15,931 nt of DNA from Candidatus Muiribacterium halophilum (GCA_023228995.1 JALOAD010000068.1:1-15931); one strand, 5' to 3'. Shown: positions 6,526 through 14,261, counted from the stretch's first letter. Translations and numbers: made by a program. The notes: generated by a model from the sequence alone, not told the origin.

Positions 6526-8035
6526 CTGCTTTTATTTTAACAATATTTCTTTCTTTTTTATCAAACTCAATACCAAGTAATATTATTTTTTTGTTTCTAT
6601 CAATATATTTTTCGTGATATTTCTTTTCTTTAATCTGTTCAAGTGAATTTTTGCCATCAGTTTTAAACTCAATAATATAAATTGTTTCTGGAAGAATAAT
6701 TGTAATATCAATTCTTCCTTTATTTGTAACATCTTCACCAATAATTTCAAGGCCCAGAGCTTTTAAATATGAATAAAAAACACTTACATAATAGCCTTCA
6801 TATTTATACATTTTATTTTTAGTAAAAAGATTATATGGAATTGATGAGTATAAAGTTTTCAAATATGTTTTGAGAGTTTCAAAATCATTATTTAATAAAG
6901 ATTTTAATATAATATTAGAATATTCTTTATAAGTAGTATTTTTTGTAATATATTCAGCTAAAACACCAAACATTGATATGCTCACTTCTTTATTAGGAAT
7001 TTTAAGTAAATACATACGATTATCAAGAACAGTTTCTACCTTATCTATAGTTAAATATCCTGTTTGCCACATTAAAGTTTCAATTTTTATATTATCAACA
7101 TCAAAATTATCAAGCATTGTTTTATCAGCAACTATATTATCAAAATCAGGTAAAAAATAATTGTTATTTTCAATTAATTTAAGTAAAAAGGTTGGAGTGC
7201 CGGTGGAAAACCAGTAATTATCAAAAACAAATCCTTTCTGAATAAAAAGAAGTATATCAAACGGATTATAAACACTTTCACCAAGCCAATTATAACCATT
7301 ATACCATTCTTTTATCTTGTCAAAATCTTGGTCTTTTAAATGTTCTTTGAATTTATTTTCAATATCACTTTGTGTATAACCACAAATAGTTGAATAGTTT
7401 TTATCAATTGTAATATCATTAAGATTATTAAGACCACTAAAAAGACTCACTTTACTAAATTTAGAGACTCCAGTAAGAAAAACAAATTTAAGATATTCAT
7501 CATTATCTTTAATAACACTGTAGAATGATTTTAAAATATCTCTTATTTTTTTAGAAATTTCTTTGTTTTCAATATTATCAAGAATTGGTTTATCATACTC
7601 GTCTATTAAAATAACAGCTTTTTTATTACAACCAACTTTTCTTATTAATTCAGCAAACATATCTTTAACATACTCTGTTTTAAATTCAATACTATATTTA
7701 TAAGCTTCAGCATTTAGAAATGCTATTAAAGAATTATTAAATTCTTCAGGATTACCATAAGATATTTCATTAAAATTAAGATAGATTACATTATAACTTT
7801 GCCATTCATATTTGTCATAAATATATAATTCTTTAAACAAATCTTTATTACCTTGAAAAATCTCTTTTAATGTATCAAGAAACAGAGATTTACCAAATCT
7901 TCTTGGACGAGACAGAAAATAATATCCAGCACCATTATCAATTAAATCCAAAGCGATTTTAGTTTTATCAATATAGACAAAATTACCTTTTATTATTTTT
8001 TCTAAGTTTGATATTCCAATAGGTAATTTTTTCAT
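6509..8035 (-). CDS. AAA-ATPase-like / PD-(D/E)XK nuclease-superfamily protein
   Basis: The 508-residue protein has the two-part architecture of a large paralogous family in anaerobic bacteria (AAA-ATPase_like plus PDDEXK_9). The N-terminal domain starts with LPIGISNLEKII and YIDKT. It has a Walker-A-like SRPRRFGKS (42-50) and a Walker-B-like VILIDEYDKP (141-150). The C-terminal domain carries a nuclease core: GRIDITI (D443) and IEFKTDG (E456, K458). The biochemical role of the family is poorly known; members are often found in many copies per genome and have been suggested to be mobile. It lies 21 nt downstream of the S41 protease gene on the same strand. That gap holds its own extended -10 box placed for a leaderless start. 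No Shine-Dalgarno is present. Both catalytic halves look intact. Confidence 0.85.
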   Translation of the reverse strand: MKKLPIGISNLEKIIKGNFVYIDKTKIALDLIDNGAGYYFLSRPRRFGKSLFLDTLKEIFQGNKDLFKELYIYDKYEWQSYNVIYLNFNEISYGNPEEFNNSLIAFLNAEAYKYSIEFKTEYVKDMFAELIRKVGCNKKAVILIDEYDKPILDNIENKEISKKIRDILKSFYSVIKDNDEYLKFVFLTGVSKFSKVSLFSGLNNLNDITIDKNYSTICGYTQSDIENKFKEHLKDQDFDKIKEWYNGYNWLGESVYNPFDILLFIQKGFVFDNYWFSTGTPTFLLKLIENNNYFLPDFDNIVADKTMLDNFDVDNIKIETLMWQTGYLTIDKVETVLDNRMYLLKIPNKEVSISMFGVLAEYITKNTTYKEYSNIILKSLLNNDFETLKTYLKTLYSSIPYNLFTKNKMYKYEGYYVSVFYSYLKALGLEIIGEDVTNKGRIDITIILPETIYIIEFKTDGKNSLEQIKEKKYHEKYIDRNKKIILLGIEFDKKERNIVKIKAEKLEK

Positions 8036-8041
8036 AAATAT

Positions 8042-8050
8042 ATTATAACA
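8042..8050 (-). promoter_or_regulatory. Extended -10 promoter predicting a leaderless start for the AAA-like gene
   Basis: On the minus strand, TGTTATAAT runs 8050 to 8042, followed by 6 nt and the ATG at 8035-8033. No good -35 is visible, but TGN before TATAAT can compensate. It lies in the short gap after the S41 gene. Confidence 0.55.
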
Positions 8051-8056
8051 TAATAA

Positions 8057-9970
8057 TTATTGAGTTGTAGATGGGTTGGAATTAAAAACTATATTATCTA
8101 CAAAAAATGATCCAGATATTGATGAAAATATTGTTAATGTAGCATTATATACTCCATCAGGGTCAGAAAGTTCCAAACTATCTTTTTTCCAGTCAAAAGT
8201 ATCGTAATAGGAATTCACTTTGAATTTTTTCTTTCCATTTTTTGTGTAATATATAAATCCAATATAGCAATTTTCAAATTGTTCTCCTTCTTTTCTTAGA
8301 TTTTTACCTGAAACTTCATAATTCATTGTTAACTTTTGTGTTCCATGTGGAATTTTTCTATTAAGAGATTTCCAAATTCCAGTTTCAATATTTCCGATTA
8401 ATTCAAGACAATATTTATTAGAATGTCTATTAGATTTTTTTATTATATTATTGTTTTTATTTCCAGTAAATGCACCATCTCCAAAGTAAAGACCTTCAGG
8501 AATATTATCTTTCCAAACTTCCATATCAATATTTTTTAATTTAGGGATAATTAGATTTGAATAGCTAAAATTATATGAAGATGGGAAATTTATATATCTG
8601 ACTAATTCTTCAACAGGATTAGCTGAATCTAACCAATAATCAGGTATAAAACCAATACTTTCAACAACATCTGATTGAACAAATAATTTTTCAGGTATAT
8701 TTAAAATTATATTTGAATTTGGTAATTGATACTCGTTTATTTCGCCAAAAGTTCCAATTCCAGCAGTGTTTTCACCAATAAGTAAAGAATTTTTAACAGA
8801 TTTTGAATATGAACATAATGCTTCTCCAGATGAAGCAATATTTCTATTAGTAAGAACAAAAAGATTTCCTTTAAAATCACCATATTTTATTTCAGGAAAA
8901 TCATAAGTTTCAAATTTTCTATAAGGGGATTCTTTTTGTTTTTTAAGCTGATTTTTTGAGTAAATAATTATATCTTTAAGAGTAGGATTTTCGTTTATAT
9001 CAAGCCATGCCCAAGCTTGTAAAGTAGCAGGAGATTCAAGTTTTGCAGAACTCATTCTCCATATAGCTACTTTATTTAAATTCTTTATAAAATTCATTCC
9101 ATAATCAGATGAACCACCACCATTGTATAAAATATCTAATATTATATTTTCAGATTTTTTATATTTATATCCAGTTTTTTCAAATTCTTTAAGAATATCA
9201 TTGTATTTATAAGACATAGTCCTTACAGAAATTACAGGTGTATTTAATACTTTTCTATCTGTAAATATATCATTTGAAATATTTGTTTCACTTATTTTAC
9301 AAGTATGAAAAGGAAGAAGAAAACTTCCAGAAGAGAATTTTATTTCTTTTATTACAACAGGTTGATAGGATAATAATCCTATAATATAATTTTCTATCCC
9401 ATTGGAAGGTAGAGTTTTAAAAAGATATTCTTCTTTATCATTATAAATATCTCCAATTTTTACACTAGGAATATTAGATTCTTTTACAATAAATTTAGAA
9501 TTTGTTTTTTTAAGAATAATTTCTGAAAAATAAGCACTTTTATGATTAAAAAATTTAGAGTAATTGTAACCTCTAACAGAAAGATGACCATCAAGTATAT
9601 TCAGACTATATAAAGTTTGTGCAATTGCTCTTTCAATATTCCAGGTTTCGAAAGTATCAGGCAATGTATTTATAAAGTCTTTAAGTTCAGAAAAAGTTTT
9701 ATCAAATTCACAACCTTGATTTTTCCAATAATCATAGCCTGAATAACCTTCAGAAATTATATATTCAAAAATCTTAATATCTTCCAGAGCTTGAGATTTA
9801 GTAATTGAATCAGGAATGTTATTATTCCAATCAGGTACTTTAAGCTCGATATATTTAGAATTTGTATTAATGTTTTGAATATAAGGTTTTAATTTCTCAG
9901 GTATCTGCTGTGAAAATGTTAAAATTACAAAGAGTGTTAATATACAAATAAAATACAATGTTTTTTTCAT
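8057..9970 (-). CDS. Exported S41-family (C-terminal processing/tricorn-type) serine protease
   Basis: The 637-residue protein begins with a signal peptide (MKKTLYFICILTLFVILTFS, cleavage probably near residue 20), so it should be exported. Peptidase S41 features follow. The LDGHL segment (126-130) is the usual D-G-H-[TL] near the domain start. ILDILYNGGG (277-286) is the D-x-x-x-N-G-G-G loop. FVLTNRNIASSGEA holds the probable catalytic serine (S380 or S381), and GENTAGIGTFG (399-409) follows it. I see no obvious PDZ insert. From about 470 to the end there is a beta-rich domain closing with SGSFFVDNIVF, typical of carbohydrate-binding-like jelly rolls that may tether the enzyme to cell surface or substrate. 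It is transcribed divergently from the 2H phosphoesterase gene across 164 nt. The start has a weak AGTGG 7 nt upstream. Confidence 0.82.
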   Translation of the reverse strand: MKKTLYFICILTLFVILTFSQQIPEKLKPYIQNINTNSKYIELKVPDWNNNIPDSITKSQALEDIKIFEYIISEGYSGYDYWKNQGCEFDKTFSELKDFINTLPDTFETWNIERAIAQTLYSLNILDGHLSVRGYNYSKFFNHKSAYFSEIILKKTNSKFIVKESNIPSVKIGDIYNDKEEYLFKTLPSNGIENYIIGLLSYQPVVIKEIKFSSGSFLLPFHTCKISETNISNDIFTDRKVLNTPVISVRTMSYKYNDILKEFEKTGYKYKKSENIILDILYNGGGSSDYGMNFIKNLNKVAIWRMSSAKLESPATLQAWAWLDINENPTLKDIIIYSKNQLKKQKESPYRKFETYDFPEIKYGDFKGNLFVLTNRNIASSGEALCSYSKSVKNSLLIGENTAGIGTFGEINEYQLPNSNIILNIPEKLFVQSDVVESIGFIPDYWLDSANPVEELVRYINFPSSYNFSYSNLIIPKLKNIDMEVWKDNIPEGLYFGDGAFTGNKNNNIIKKSNRHSNKYCLELIGNIETGIWKSLNRKIPHGTQKLTMNYEVSGKNLRKEGEQFENCYIGFIYYTKNGKKKFKVNSYYDTFDWKKDSLELSDPDGVYNATLTIFSSISGSFFVDNIVFNSNPSTTQ

Positions 9971-10007
9971 TAAATAACCACTTTATACACAAGATTTATT
10001 AATATGT

Positions 10008-10036
10008 ATTTTAAAAATTAATTTAAGTATTGTCAA
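10008..10036 (-). promoter_or_regulatory. Promoter of the S41 protease gene
   Basis: On the minus strand, TTGACA (10036-10031), a 17-nt spacer and TAAAAT (10013-10008) are present. The predicted start near 10001 gives a leader of about 30 nt. Confidence 0.7.
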
Positions 10037-10071
10037 GATTTGGGATTTTTTTTATGTTCTTTTTGTTAATG

Positions 10072-10100
10072 TTGACTTTGTATATTTAGATTTGTAATAT
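10072..10100 (+). promoter_or_regulatory. Promoter of the 2H phosphoesterase-HAD operon
   Basis: TTGACT (10072-10077), a 17-nt spacer and TAATAT (10095-10100) precede a leader of about 28 nt. That leader contains AAGGAG (10123-10128), 6 nt before the ATG at 10135. Confidence 0.65.
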
Positions 10101-10134
10101 TATTGTTAATAATTAAGTTATAAAGGAGTGCATT

Positions 10135-10749
10135 ATGAAAAGATTTAATTTTATGTTTATGTTGCTTTTAATTTCAGTAGTTGTTTTTAGTCAGTCTATT
10201 TCTATTGATAATGCAGTTTTTGATACTGGGAAAGTTAATTTTAAATCTCATTCTGGCACAGGTTATTATTCAAATTATCTTACAATGGAAATTCCTTATG
10301 CTCCTGTTGGGAAAGTTTTAAAAGATGTTGAAAATATAATTGGTAAAAAATTAAAAAATAGAGGAGAAGCTCATATTACTGTTCTTACTCCTGTTGAATA
10401 TAATGATGTTAAAGATTTTATTTCAATTGAAAAGATTAATGAAATTGCTTTGGATTGTAATATTCAGAATTCAAATTTTAGAATTCTTGGTGTTGGCAAG
10501 GGAAGTATGAAAGATTCAGGCAAACTTATGGAAACATATTTTATTGTTGTCGAATCTTATAATCTTCTTAATATCAGGGTGAAGATTTTAAAATACATTA
10601 TTGAAAATGGTGGAGATATATCTGCTTTAGATGCTTACAATTTTTATCCTCATATAACTTTGGGTTTTACTCACAGAGATCTTCATATTCAAGACGGTGT
10701 TGTAAAAGATGAAAATGCTGTGATTATTGATGTTCAGGTGAAAAAATGA
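10135..10749 (+). CDS. Exported 2H-family phosphoesterase (2'-5' RNA ligase-like)
   Basis: Two H-x-T motifs define the 2H phosphoesterase superfamily: AHITVLTP (H80-I-T82) and PHITLGFT (H173-I-T175), spaced as in the LigT/cyclic phosphodiesterase fold. Family members open 2',3'-cyclic phosphates or act on 2'-5' linkages in RNA or nucleotides. Unusually, this one starts with a convincing signal peptide (MKRFNFMFMLLLISVVVFSQ, cleavage about residue 18-20), which implies periplasmic or extracellular action. Residues 21-75 precede the first motif and may bind substrate. A strong Shine-Dalgarno AAGGAG fixes the start. The stop overlaps the start of the HAD phosphatase gene (ATGA), so the two are translationally coupled. 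Total length of 204 is close to the family norm plus signal peptide. The substrate is not predictable. Confidence 0.8.
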   Translation: MKRFNFMFMLLLISVVVFSQSISIDNAVFDTGKVNFKSHSGTGYYSNYLTMEIPYAPVGKVLKDVENIIGKKLKNRGEAHITVLTPVEYNDVKDFISIEKINEIALDCNIQNSNFRILGVGKGSMKDSGKLMETYFIVVESYNLLNIRVKILKYIIENGGDISALDAYNFYPHITLGFTHRDLHIQDGVVKDENAVIIDVQVKK

Positions 10750-11345
10750 AAATTGATTGTGTAATATGTGATCTTGGAAAAGTTCTTGTTTTTTTTGATC
10801 ATTTTATAAGTGCTCAAAAAATATCTAAATTTACTTCTTTTAGTGCTCAGAAATGTTATGACCTTATTTTGCCTCATAAATGTGTTATGGATTTTGGCAA
10901 AGGTAATATTTCAGCAATTGAATTTTATAAAGAAGTTTGTAAAGTTCTCGAAATTAACACTATAGATTTAAATTTTGAAGATTTCAAAAAAATATGGGCT
11001 GATATTTTTACTCTTAATAAGCAGATGATTGATTTTATTAAAGAGTATAATGTTGATAAAAAAATTCTTCTTTCAAATACTGATGAAATACATTTTGAGT
11101 GGATTGATAAAAAATGGGGTATTTCTGAACTTTTCGATGAAGTTATTTTATCTTATAAAGCTAGGTATATGAAACCTGAAGATGGTATATTTGATATTGC
11201 AATGAATTTGGCAGATTGTAATCCTAAAAAGATTCTTTATATTGATGACATTAAAGAATATACACAAGCTTTTGCTGAGTATGGTGTTAATTGTATAACT
11301 TATAATGCAGATACATTTAAGATTGATATAGAAAAGTATTTATAA
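10746..11345 (+). CDS. HAD-superfamily phosphatase, YihX-like
   Basis: The 199-residue cytoplasmic protein shows all four HAD motifs. Motif I is CDLGKVLV with nucleophile D9, and G11 stands where many HADs have a second Asp. Motif II is LLSNTDE (S110-N-T112). Motif III is KARYMKP, with K143. Motif IV is YIDDIKE (D167, D168). The DLGxVxV start, the following aromatic-Asp (FFDHF) and the LSNT-then-aromatic-Trp segment match the E. coli YihX type, a glucose-1-phosphate phosphatase, better than other HAD branches. The exact substrate remains inference. It has no signal peptide, in contrast to its operon partner with the ATGA overlap. The operon ends at a hairpin just downstream. Confidence 0.85.
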   Translation: MKIDCVICDLGKVLVFFDHFISAQKISKFTSFSAQKCYDLILPHKCVMDFGKGNISAIEFYKEVCKVLEINTIDLNFEDFKKIWADIFTLNKQMIDFIKEYNVDKKILLSNTDEIHFEWIDKKWGISELFDEVILSYKARYMKPEDGIFDIAMNLADCNPKKILYIDDIKEYTQAFAEYGVNCITYNADTFKIDIEKYL

Positions 11346-11350
11346 ATGTG

Positions 11351-11384
11351 AAAAGACCTTCCTTTGGGTGTTGGAAGGTATTTT
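11351..11384 (+). terminator. Intrinsic terminator of the 2H-HAD operon
   Basis: The stem ACCTTCC (11356-11362) / GGAAGGT (11373-11379) has a 10-nt loop and ATTTT after it. Upstream AAAA (11351-11354) can also pair with TTTT (11381-11384) across a G-A mismatch. It begins 6 nt after the HAD stop codon. Confidence 0.75.
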
Positions 11385-11418
11385 CGGTGTGTGTATAGTA
11401 TAGGAATAACTAACCAAG

Positions 11419-11458
11419 TATAATGTCGTCAGTTTTCTATGAAAACTTAAATTTTTTT
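11419..11458 (+). promoter_or_regulatory. Possible -10 box followed by hairpin and T8 ahead of the radical SAM gene
   Basis: TATAAT (11419-11424) is followed by a perfect 7-bp stem AGTTTTC (11431-11437) / GAAAACT (11441-11447) with a 3-nt loop, then TAAATTTTTTTT. No good -35 is found. If this is the promoter, the RNA would begin right at the hairpin. Otherwise the hairpin plus T8 is a second terminator for read-through from the HAD gene. Confidence 0.35.
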
Positions 11459-11480
11459 TATAAAAAGTGGGAATTTTTTT

Positions 11481-12458
11481 ATGAAAAGTCTTATAAATAA
11501 GTGTATACCTTATATTCCAGTTTTTTTAAAAAGATTTTTTTTAAAGGAAAATCTTTATTTTGGTATTTCACTTAAAATAACAGGAAAATGCAATCTTAAT
11601 TGTATTTATTGCTCAGCATGTGATAATAGTACTGATATAGATTGTATTAATATTATTGAATTTTTGAGAATTATGAAAAACAAAGGTCTTTTTTATGTAA
11701 TTCTTTCAGGTGGTGAACCTTTTTTTTATTCAGAGAGAGATATTCTTATAGATTATCTTAAAGAAAATAACTTTTATACTGTTATTAATACAAATGGTAT
11801 ATTGATAAATAATTTGGATTATAGAGATTTTTTGCTTAAAGCAGATGAGGTTGTTGTTAGTATTGATGGTGATAATGTAATTAATGATAAAAGCAGAGGA
11901 AAAGGTAGTTTTCAAAAAATTATAAAGACTTTGGGGTTTTTAAAAAATAATAAGATTAAGACAGTTATTTCTACTGTTGTATGGAAAGAAAATTGTAATG
12001 AAAAGACTCTTGAATTTTTTAGAAAATTAAAAAATAAATTTAAAGTAACATTAGATTTTGAAATAATATCTTCAGAACTTGTTCCTGAACATAACAAAAA
12101 AAATTGTATTCCAGAAACGCAGGATATAGGACTGTTTTCTGAAACACTCTCATATTATAAAAAGAAATTTAAATGGAATGAAATTTCTGATATTAGTATT
12201 AAAAATCTTAAGGAATGCAGACCAATAATATGTAAAAGTTTTAATTATGTTCTTTATATGAATAATGATGGTAAATTATATCCTTGTGTTGATAAAATTG
12301 GTAAAAAAGATTTTTATTTAGGTGATATAAATACATTTAGAGGGGCTGGGAAAAGAAGTATTTACTGTAATGGTTGTAAATGTAATTCTCTTTTGAATTT
12401 CAATACAATTTTGTCTGGAAAACTAGATTTAAATTCATTAATTCGTTGGGTGAAATAG
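11481..12458 (+). CDS. Radical SAM enzyme with SPASM/twitch-like C-terminal Cys cluster
   Basis: Residues 37-44 carry the CNLNCIYC signature, the Cx3Cx2C that binds the catalytic [4Fe-4S] cluster. SGGEP (76-80) is the GGEP SAM contact, and VVVSIDG (124-130) is the beta-strand typical of the barrel. After the barrel comes a Cys-rich C-terminal part: C246, C251, C269 (in GKLYPC), C296, C299 and C301. The GKLYPC spacing is typical of SPASM or twitch domains that hold auxiliary clusters. Such enzymes modify peptides, activate sulfatases, or make cofactors or lipid head groups. No small precursor peptide gene is evident nearby, so the substrate is unknown. It is probably a lone transcription unit. 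The ribosome site is weak (GTGGGA, 8 nt from ATG), and a hairpin with T8 lies in its leader. Confidence 0.85.
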   Translation: MKSLINKCIPYIPVFLKRFFLKENLYFGISLKITGKCNLNCIYCSACDNSTDIDCINIIEFLRIMKNKGLFYVILSGGEPFFYSERDILIDYLKENNFYTVINTNGILINNLDYRDFLLKADEVVVSIDGDNVINDKSRGKGSFQKIIKTLGFLKNNKIKTVISTVVWKENCNEKTLEFFRKLKNKFKVTLDFEIISSELVPEHNKKNCIPETQDIGLFSETLSYYKKKFKWNEISDISIKNLKECRPIICKSFNYVLYMNNDGKLYPCVDKIGKKDFYLGDINTFRGAGKRSIYCNGCKCNSLLNFNTILSGKLDLNSLIRWVK

Positions 12459-12468
12459 TTAATACAGT

Positions 12469-12503
12469 TAGCACAAAATTATCATTTCATGGTAATTTTG
12501 CTA
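12469..12503 (+). terminator. Imperfect hairpin after the radical SAM gene
   Basis: TAGC (12469-12472) with GCTA (12500-12503), and AAAATTA (12475-12481) with TAATTTT (12493-12499), form one stem with a 2-nt AC bulge; a T-G and a C-G pair extend it inward. There is no T-tract after it, so classic termination is uncertain. It flows straight into the CTAG array and may be part of it. Confidence 0.4.
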
Positions 12504-12580
12504 GTTAGCTACTACTTTGTATCCTAGTAAGCGATTAGCAAGCTAATCTAGTAAGCGCAGCTAAAGCTGCTAGTGAGTTA
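12501..12580. repeat. Short array of CTAGT-headed units with a period of about 23 bp, two with internal palindromes
   Basis: CTAGT(T/A/G)AG starts at 12501, 12524, 12548 and 12570, spacings 23, 24 and 22. Unit 2 contains GATTAGC-AA-GCTAATC (12533-12548). Unit 3 contains GCAGCT-AA-AGCTGC (12557-12570). The arms differ in sequence but keep perfect self-complementarity and the AA centre. The patch is more G+C-rich than its surroundings. A purine-rich stretch and T6 (12602-12607) follow. It has no spacers and no cas genes, so it is not a CRISPR. It may be a REP-like or terminator-like element. Confidence 0.6.
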
Positions 12581-12640
12581 AAGAGCGAAAGAGGAAAGCT
12601 GTTTTTTCTTTTAATTCGACATTTTTTCTTTATTTTTTTC

Positions 12641-12669
12641 TTGAAATTTTTCTGATAACATAATATACT
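12641..12669 (+). promoter_or_regulatory. Promoter of the flavin disulfide reductase gene
   Basis: TTGAAA (12641-12646), a 17-nt spacer and TATACT (12664-12669) are preceded by several T-tracts (12602-12639) that could act as an UP element or bend the DNA. The leader of about 45 nt ends with TGGAGG. Confidence 0.6.
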
Positions 12670-12721
12670 TATATTACAACATGATAATATCAAAAAAATA
12701 TAATATATTATGGAGGCTTTA

Positions 12722-14083
12722 ATGAAAAGAGATATTGTAATAATCGGTGGTGGTCCAGCAGGAATGATAACAGCAGTTACTGCAAGAGGGTCTTATCCAG
12801 ACAAAAAAGTTACTTTTATAAGACGTGAAGATAAAGTGCTTGTGCCATGCGGAATTCCTTATATTTTTCATACTCTTGGAAGTGTACAAAAAAACATTGC
12901 TCCAGACAAGCCTTTTATTGATAATAATATTGAAATAATAGTTGATACAGTAATTAATGTAGATACAAAAAATAAGACTTTGAAATTAAACAGTAATGAA
13001 GAAATTGAATATGAAAAACTTGTTTTTGCAACAGGTTCAGAACCTTATATGCCAACATGGTTGAAAGGTCATGAACTTGAAAATGTGTTTGTTATAAAGA
13101 AAAATCATGAATATCTTGAAGAAGTCAAAAAAAAGACAGATGCAATGCAAAAAATAATGGTTGTTGGTGCTGGATTTATTGGAGTTGAAGTTGCAGAAGA
13201 ATTAAATAAAAATGGCAAGGAAATATATCTTGTAGAAAAAATGGATAGTATAATCGGGAAAGCTTTTGATTCAGAGTTTGTTGATGATATTCATCAGAGT
13301 TTAGTTGCTTCAGGTATGAATATTATAACTGGTAAAGGTGTGCAAGAAATAAATGGTAATGGGAAAGTTTCTTCTGTTACTCTTGAAGATGGTCAAAAGA
13401 TTGAGATTGATGCAGTTGTTCTTGCTATGGGATATAGACCTAATATTGAACTTGCTGAAAAAACAGGTTTGTTTATAGGAAAAAATAAAAACATCTGGGT
13501 TGATGAATATATGAGAACTAGTGAGAGAGATGTTTTTGCAGTTGGAGATTGTGCTGAAAGAATGCATTTTATAACAAGAAGACCTTCAAATACAATGCTT
13601 GCTTCAACAGCTACATCTGAAGCTAGAGTTGCTGGTTCAAATCTTTATTCTTTATCAACATTAAAGTCATTTAACGGTACAATTGCAATATTTTCAACTA
13701 AAGTTGGAGATATTTTAATCGGTTCAGCTGGTATAACTGTTTCAGAAGCTAAAGATGAAGGAATGCATATTGTTGATGCTACTTTTGCAGGTTCAGATAG
13801 ACATCCAGCTAATTTACCTGGAGCAGGAACTCAAAAAGTTAAGCTTATAACTTCTAAAAATACAGGTGTTATAATTGGTGCTCAGATTTTAGGTGGTGAA
13901 AGTTCTTCTGAACTTATTAATGTTCTTGGTTATATAATTCAGAATAGAATGAGAGTTGATGAAGTTTTTGTATCACAGATAGGAACCCATCCTCTTACAA
14001 CAGCTGCTCCAACTACATATCCAATAGTTAAAGCTGCCGAAATGATACTAAAAAAAATGAAATGCCCTAAATTTGAGGATTAA
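12722..14083 (+). CDS. FAD/NAD(P)-dependent disulfide reductase, CoA-disulfide reductase/NADH oxidase family
   Basis: The 453-residue flavoenzyme uses NAD(P)H and FAD. The FAD-binding site is IIGGGPAG (7-14). A single redox cysteine lies in VPCGIPY (C43), the hallmark of the CoA-disulfide reductase, NADH oxidase and NADH peroxidase branch rather than CxxxxC reductases. The NAD(P)H site is VVGAGFIG (147-154) with E172 (in LVEK) suggesting NADH preference. FAVGDCAE (272-279) is the second FAD contact. The C-terminal dimer domain (about 325-453) has HPLTTAAPT (423-431). Likely roles are oxygen or peroxide detoxification in an anaerobe, CoA-disulfide reduction or sulfur reduction; sequence does not decide. 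An ATG at 12710 is in frame, but TGGAGG (12711-12716) lies 5 nt before the ATG at 12722, which also places the FAD strand correctly. Confidence 0.9.
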   Translation: MKRDIVIIGGGPAGMITAVTARGSYPDKKVTFIRREDKVLVPCGIPYIFHTLGSVQKNIAPDKPFIDNNIEIIVDTVINVDTKNKTLKLNSNEEIEYEKLVFATGSEPYMPTWLKGHELENVFVIKKNHEYLEEVKKKTDAMQKIMVVGAGFIGVEVAEELNKNGKEIYLVEKMDSIIGKAFDSEFVDDIHQSLVASGMNIITGKGVQEINGNGKVSSVTLEDGQKIEIDAVVLAMGYRPNIELAEKTGLFIGKNKNIWVDEYMRTSERDVFAVGDCAERMHFITRRPSNTMLASTATSEARVAGSNLYSLSTLKSFNGTIAIFSTKVGDILIGSAGITVSEAKDEGMHIVDATFAGSDRHPANLPGAGTQKVKLITSKNTGVIIGAQILGGESSSELINVLGYIIQNRMRVDEVFVSQIGTHPLTTAAPTTYPIVKAAEMILKKMKCPKFED

Positions 14084-14109
14084 AAAACAAGAATATAGAT
14101 AAATAGCGT

Positions 14110-14137
14110 TTGAAAAACTCATTTAGGAATATAAAAT
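14110..14137 (+). promoter_or_regulatory. Weak candidate promoter for the methyltransferase gene
   Basis: TTGAAA (14110-14115), a 16-nt spacer and TAAAAT (14132-14137). If used, it produces a leader of more than 200 nt containing the four hairpins described below. In so A+T-rich a region, chance matches are common. Confidence 0.3.
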
Positions 14138-14220
14138 TTAAAAATGAAACATATATTTTTGATTTTAGTATTAACTACAAAGGTAATTAAAAAGTCAGTA
14201 ATTTATTAGTTTTTATATCT

Positions 14221-14261
14221 AATTAGTGATGAAGTCATGAAAAGGCTTCATCACGTTAATT
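14221..14261 (+). other. Long imperfect hairpin in the 14084-14367 gap
   Basis: GTGATGAAGTC (14226-14236) pairs with GGCTTCATCAC (14244-14254), including one G-T pair. AATTA (14221-14225) pairs with TAATT (14257-14261) beyond a 2-nt bulge. This gives 16 bp in all, with a 7-nt loop. No T-tract follows. It may be the terminator of the upstream reductase or part of a leader RNA. Confidence 0.55.

Noticed and set aside
12501-12580. CRISPR array
   Set aside because: Units lack unique spacers between constant repeats, the variable parts are palindromic, and no cas gene is present.
13310-13567. 85-codon minus-strand frame inside the disulfide reductase gene
   Set aside because: It lies wholly antisense within a gene whose motifs are unmistakable.
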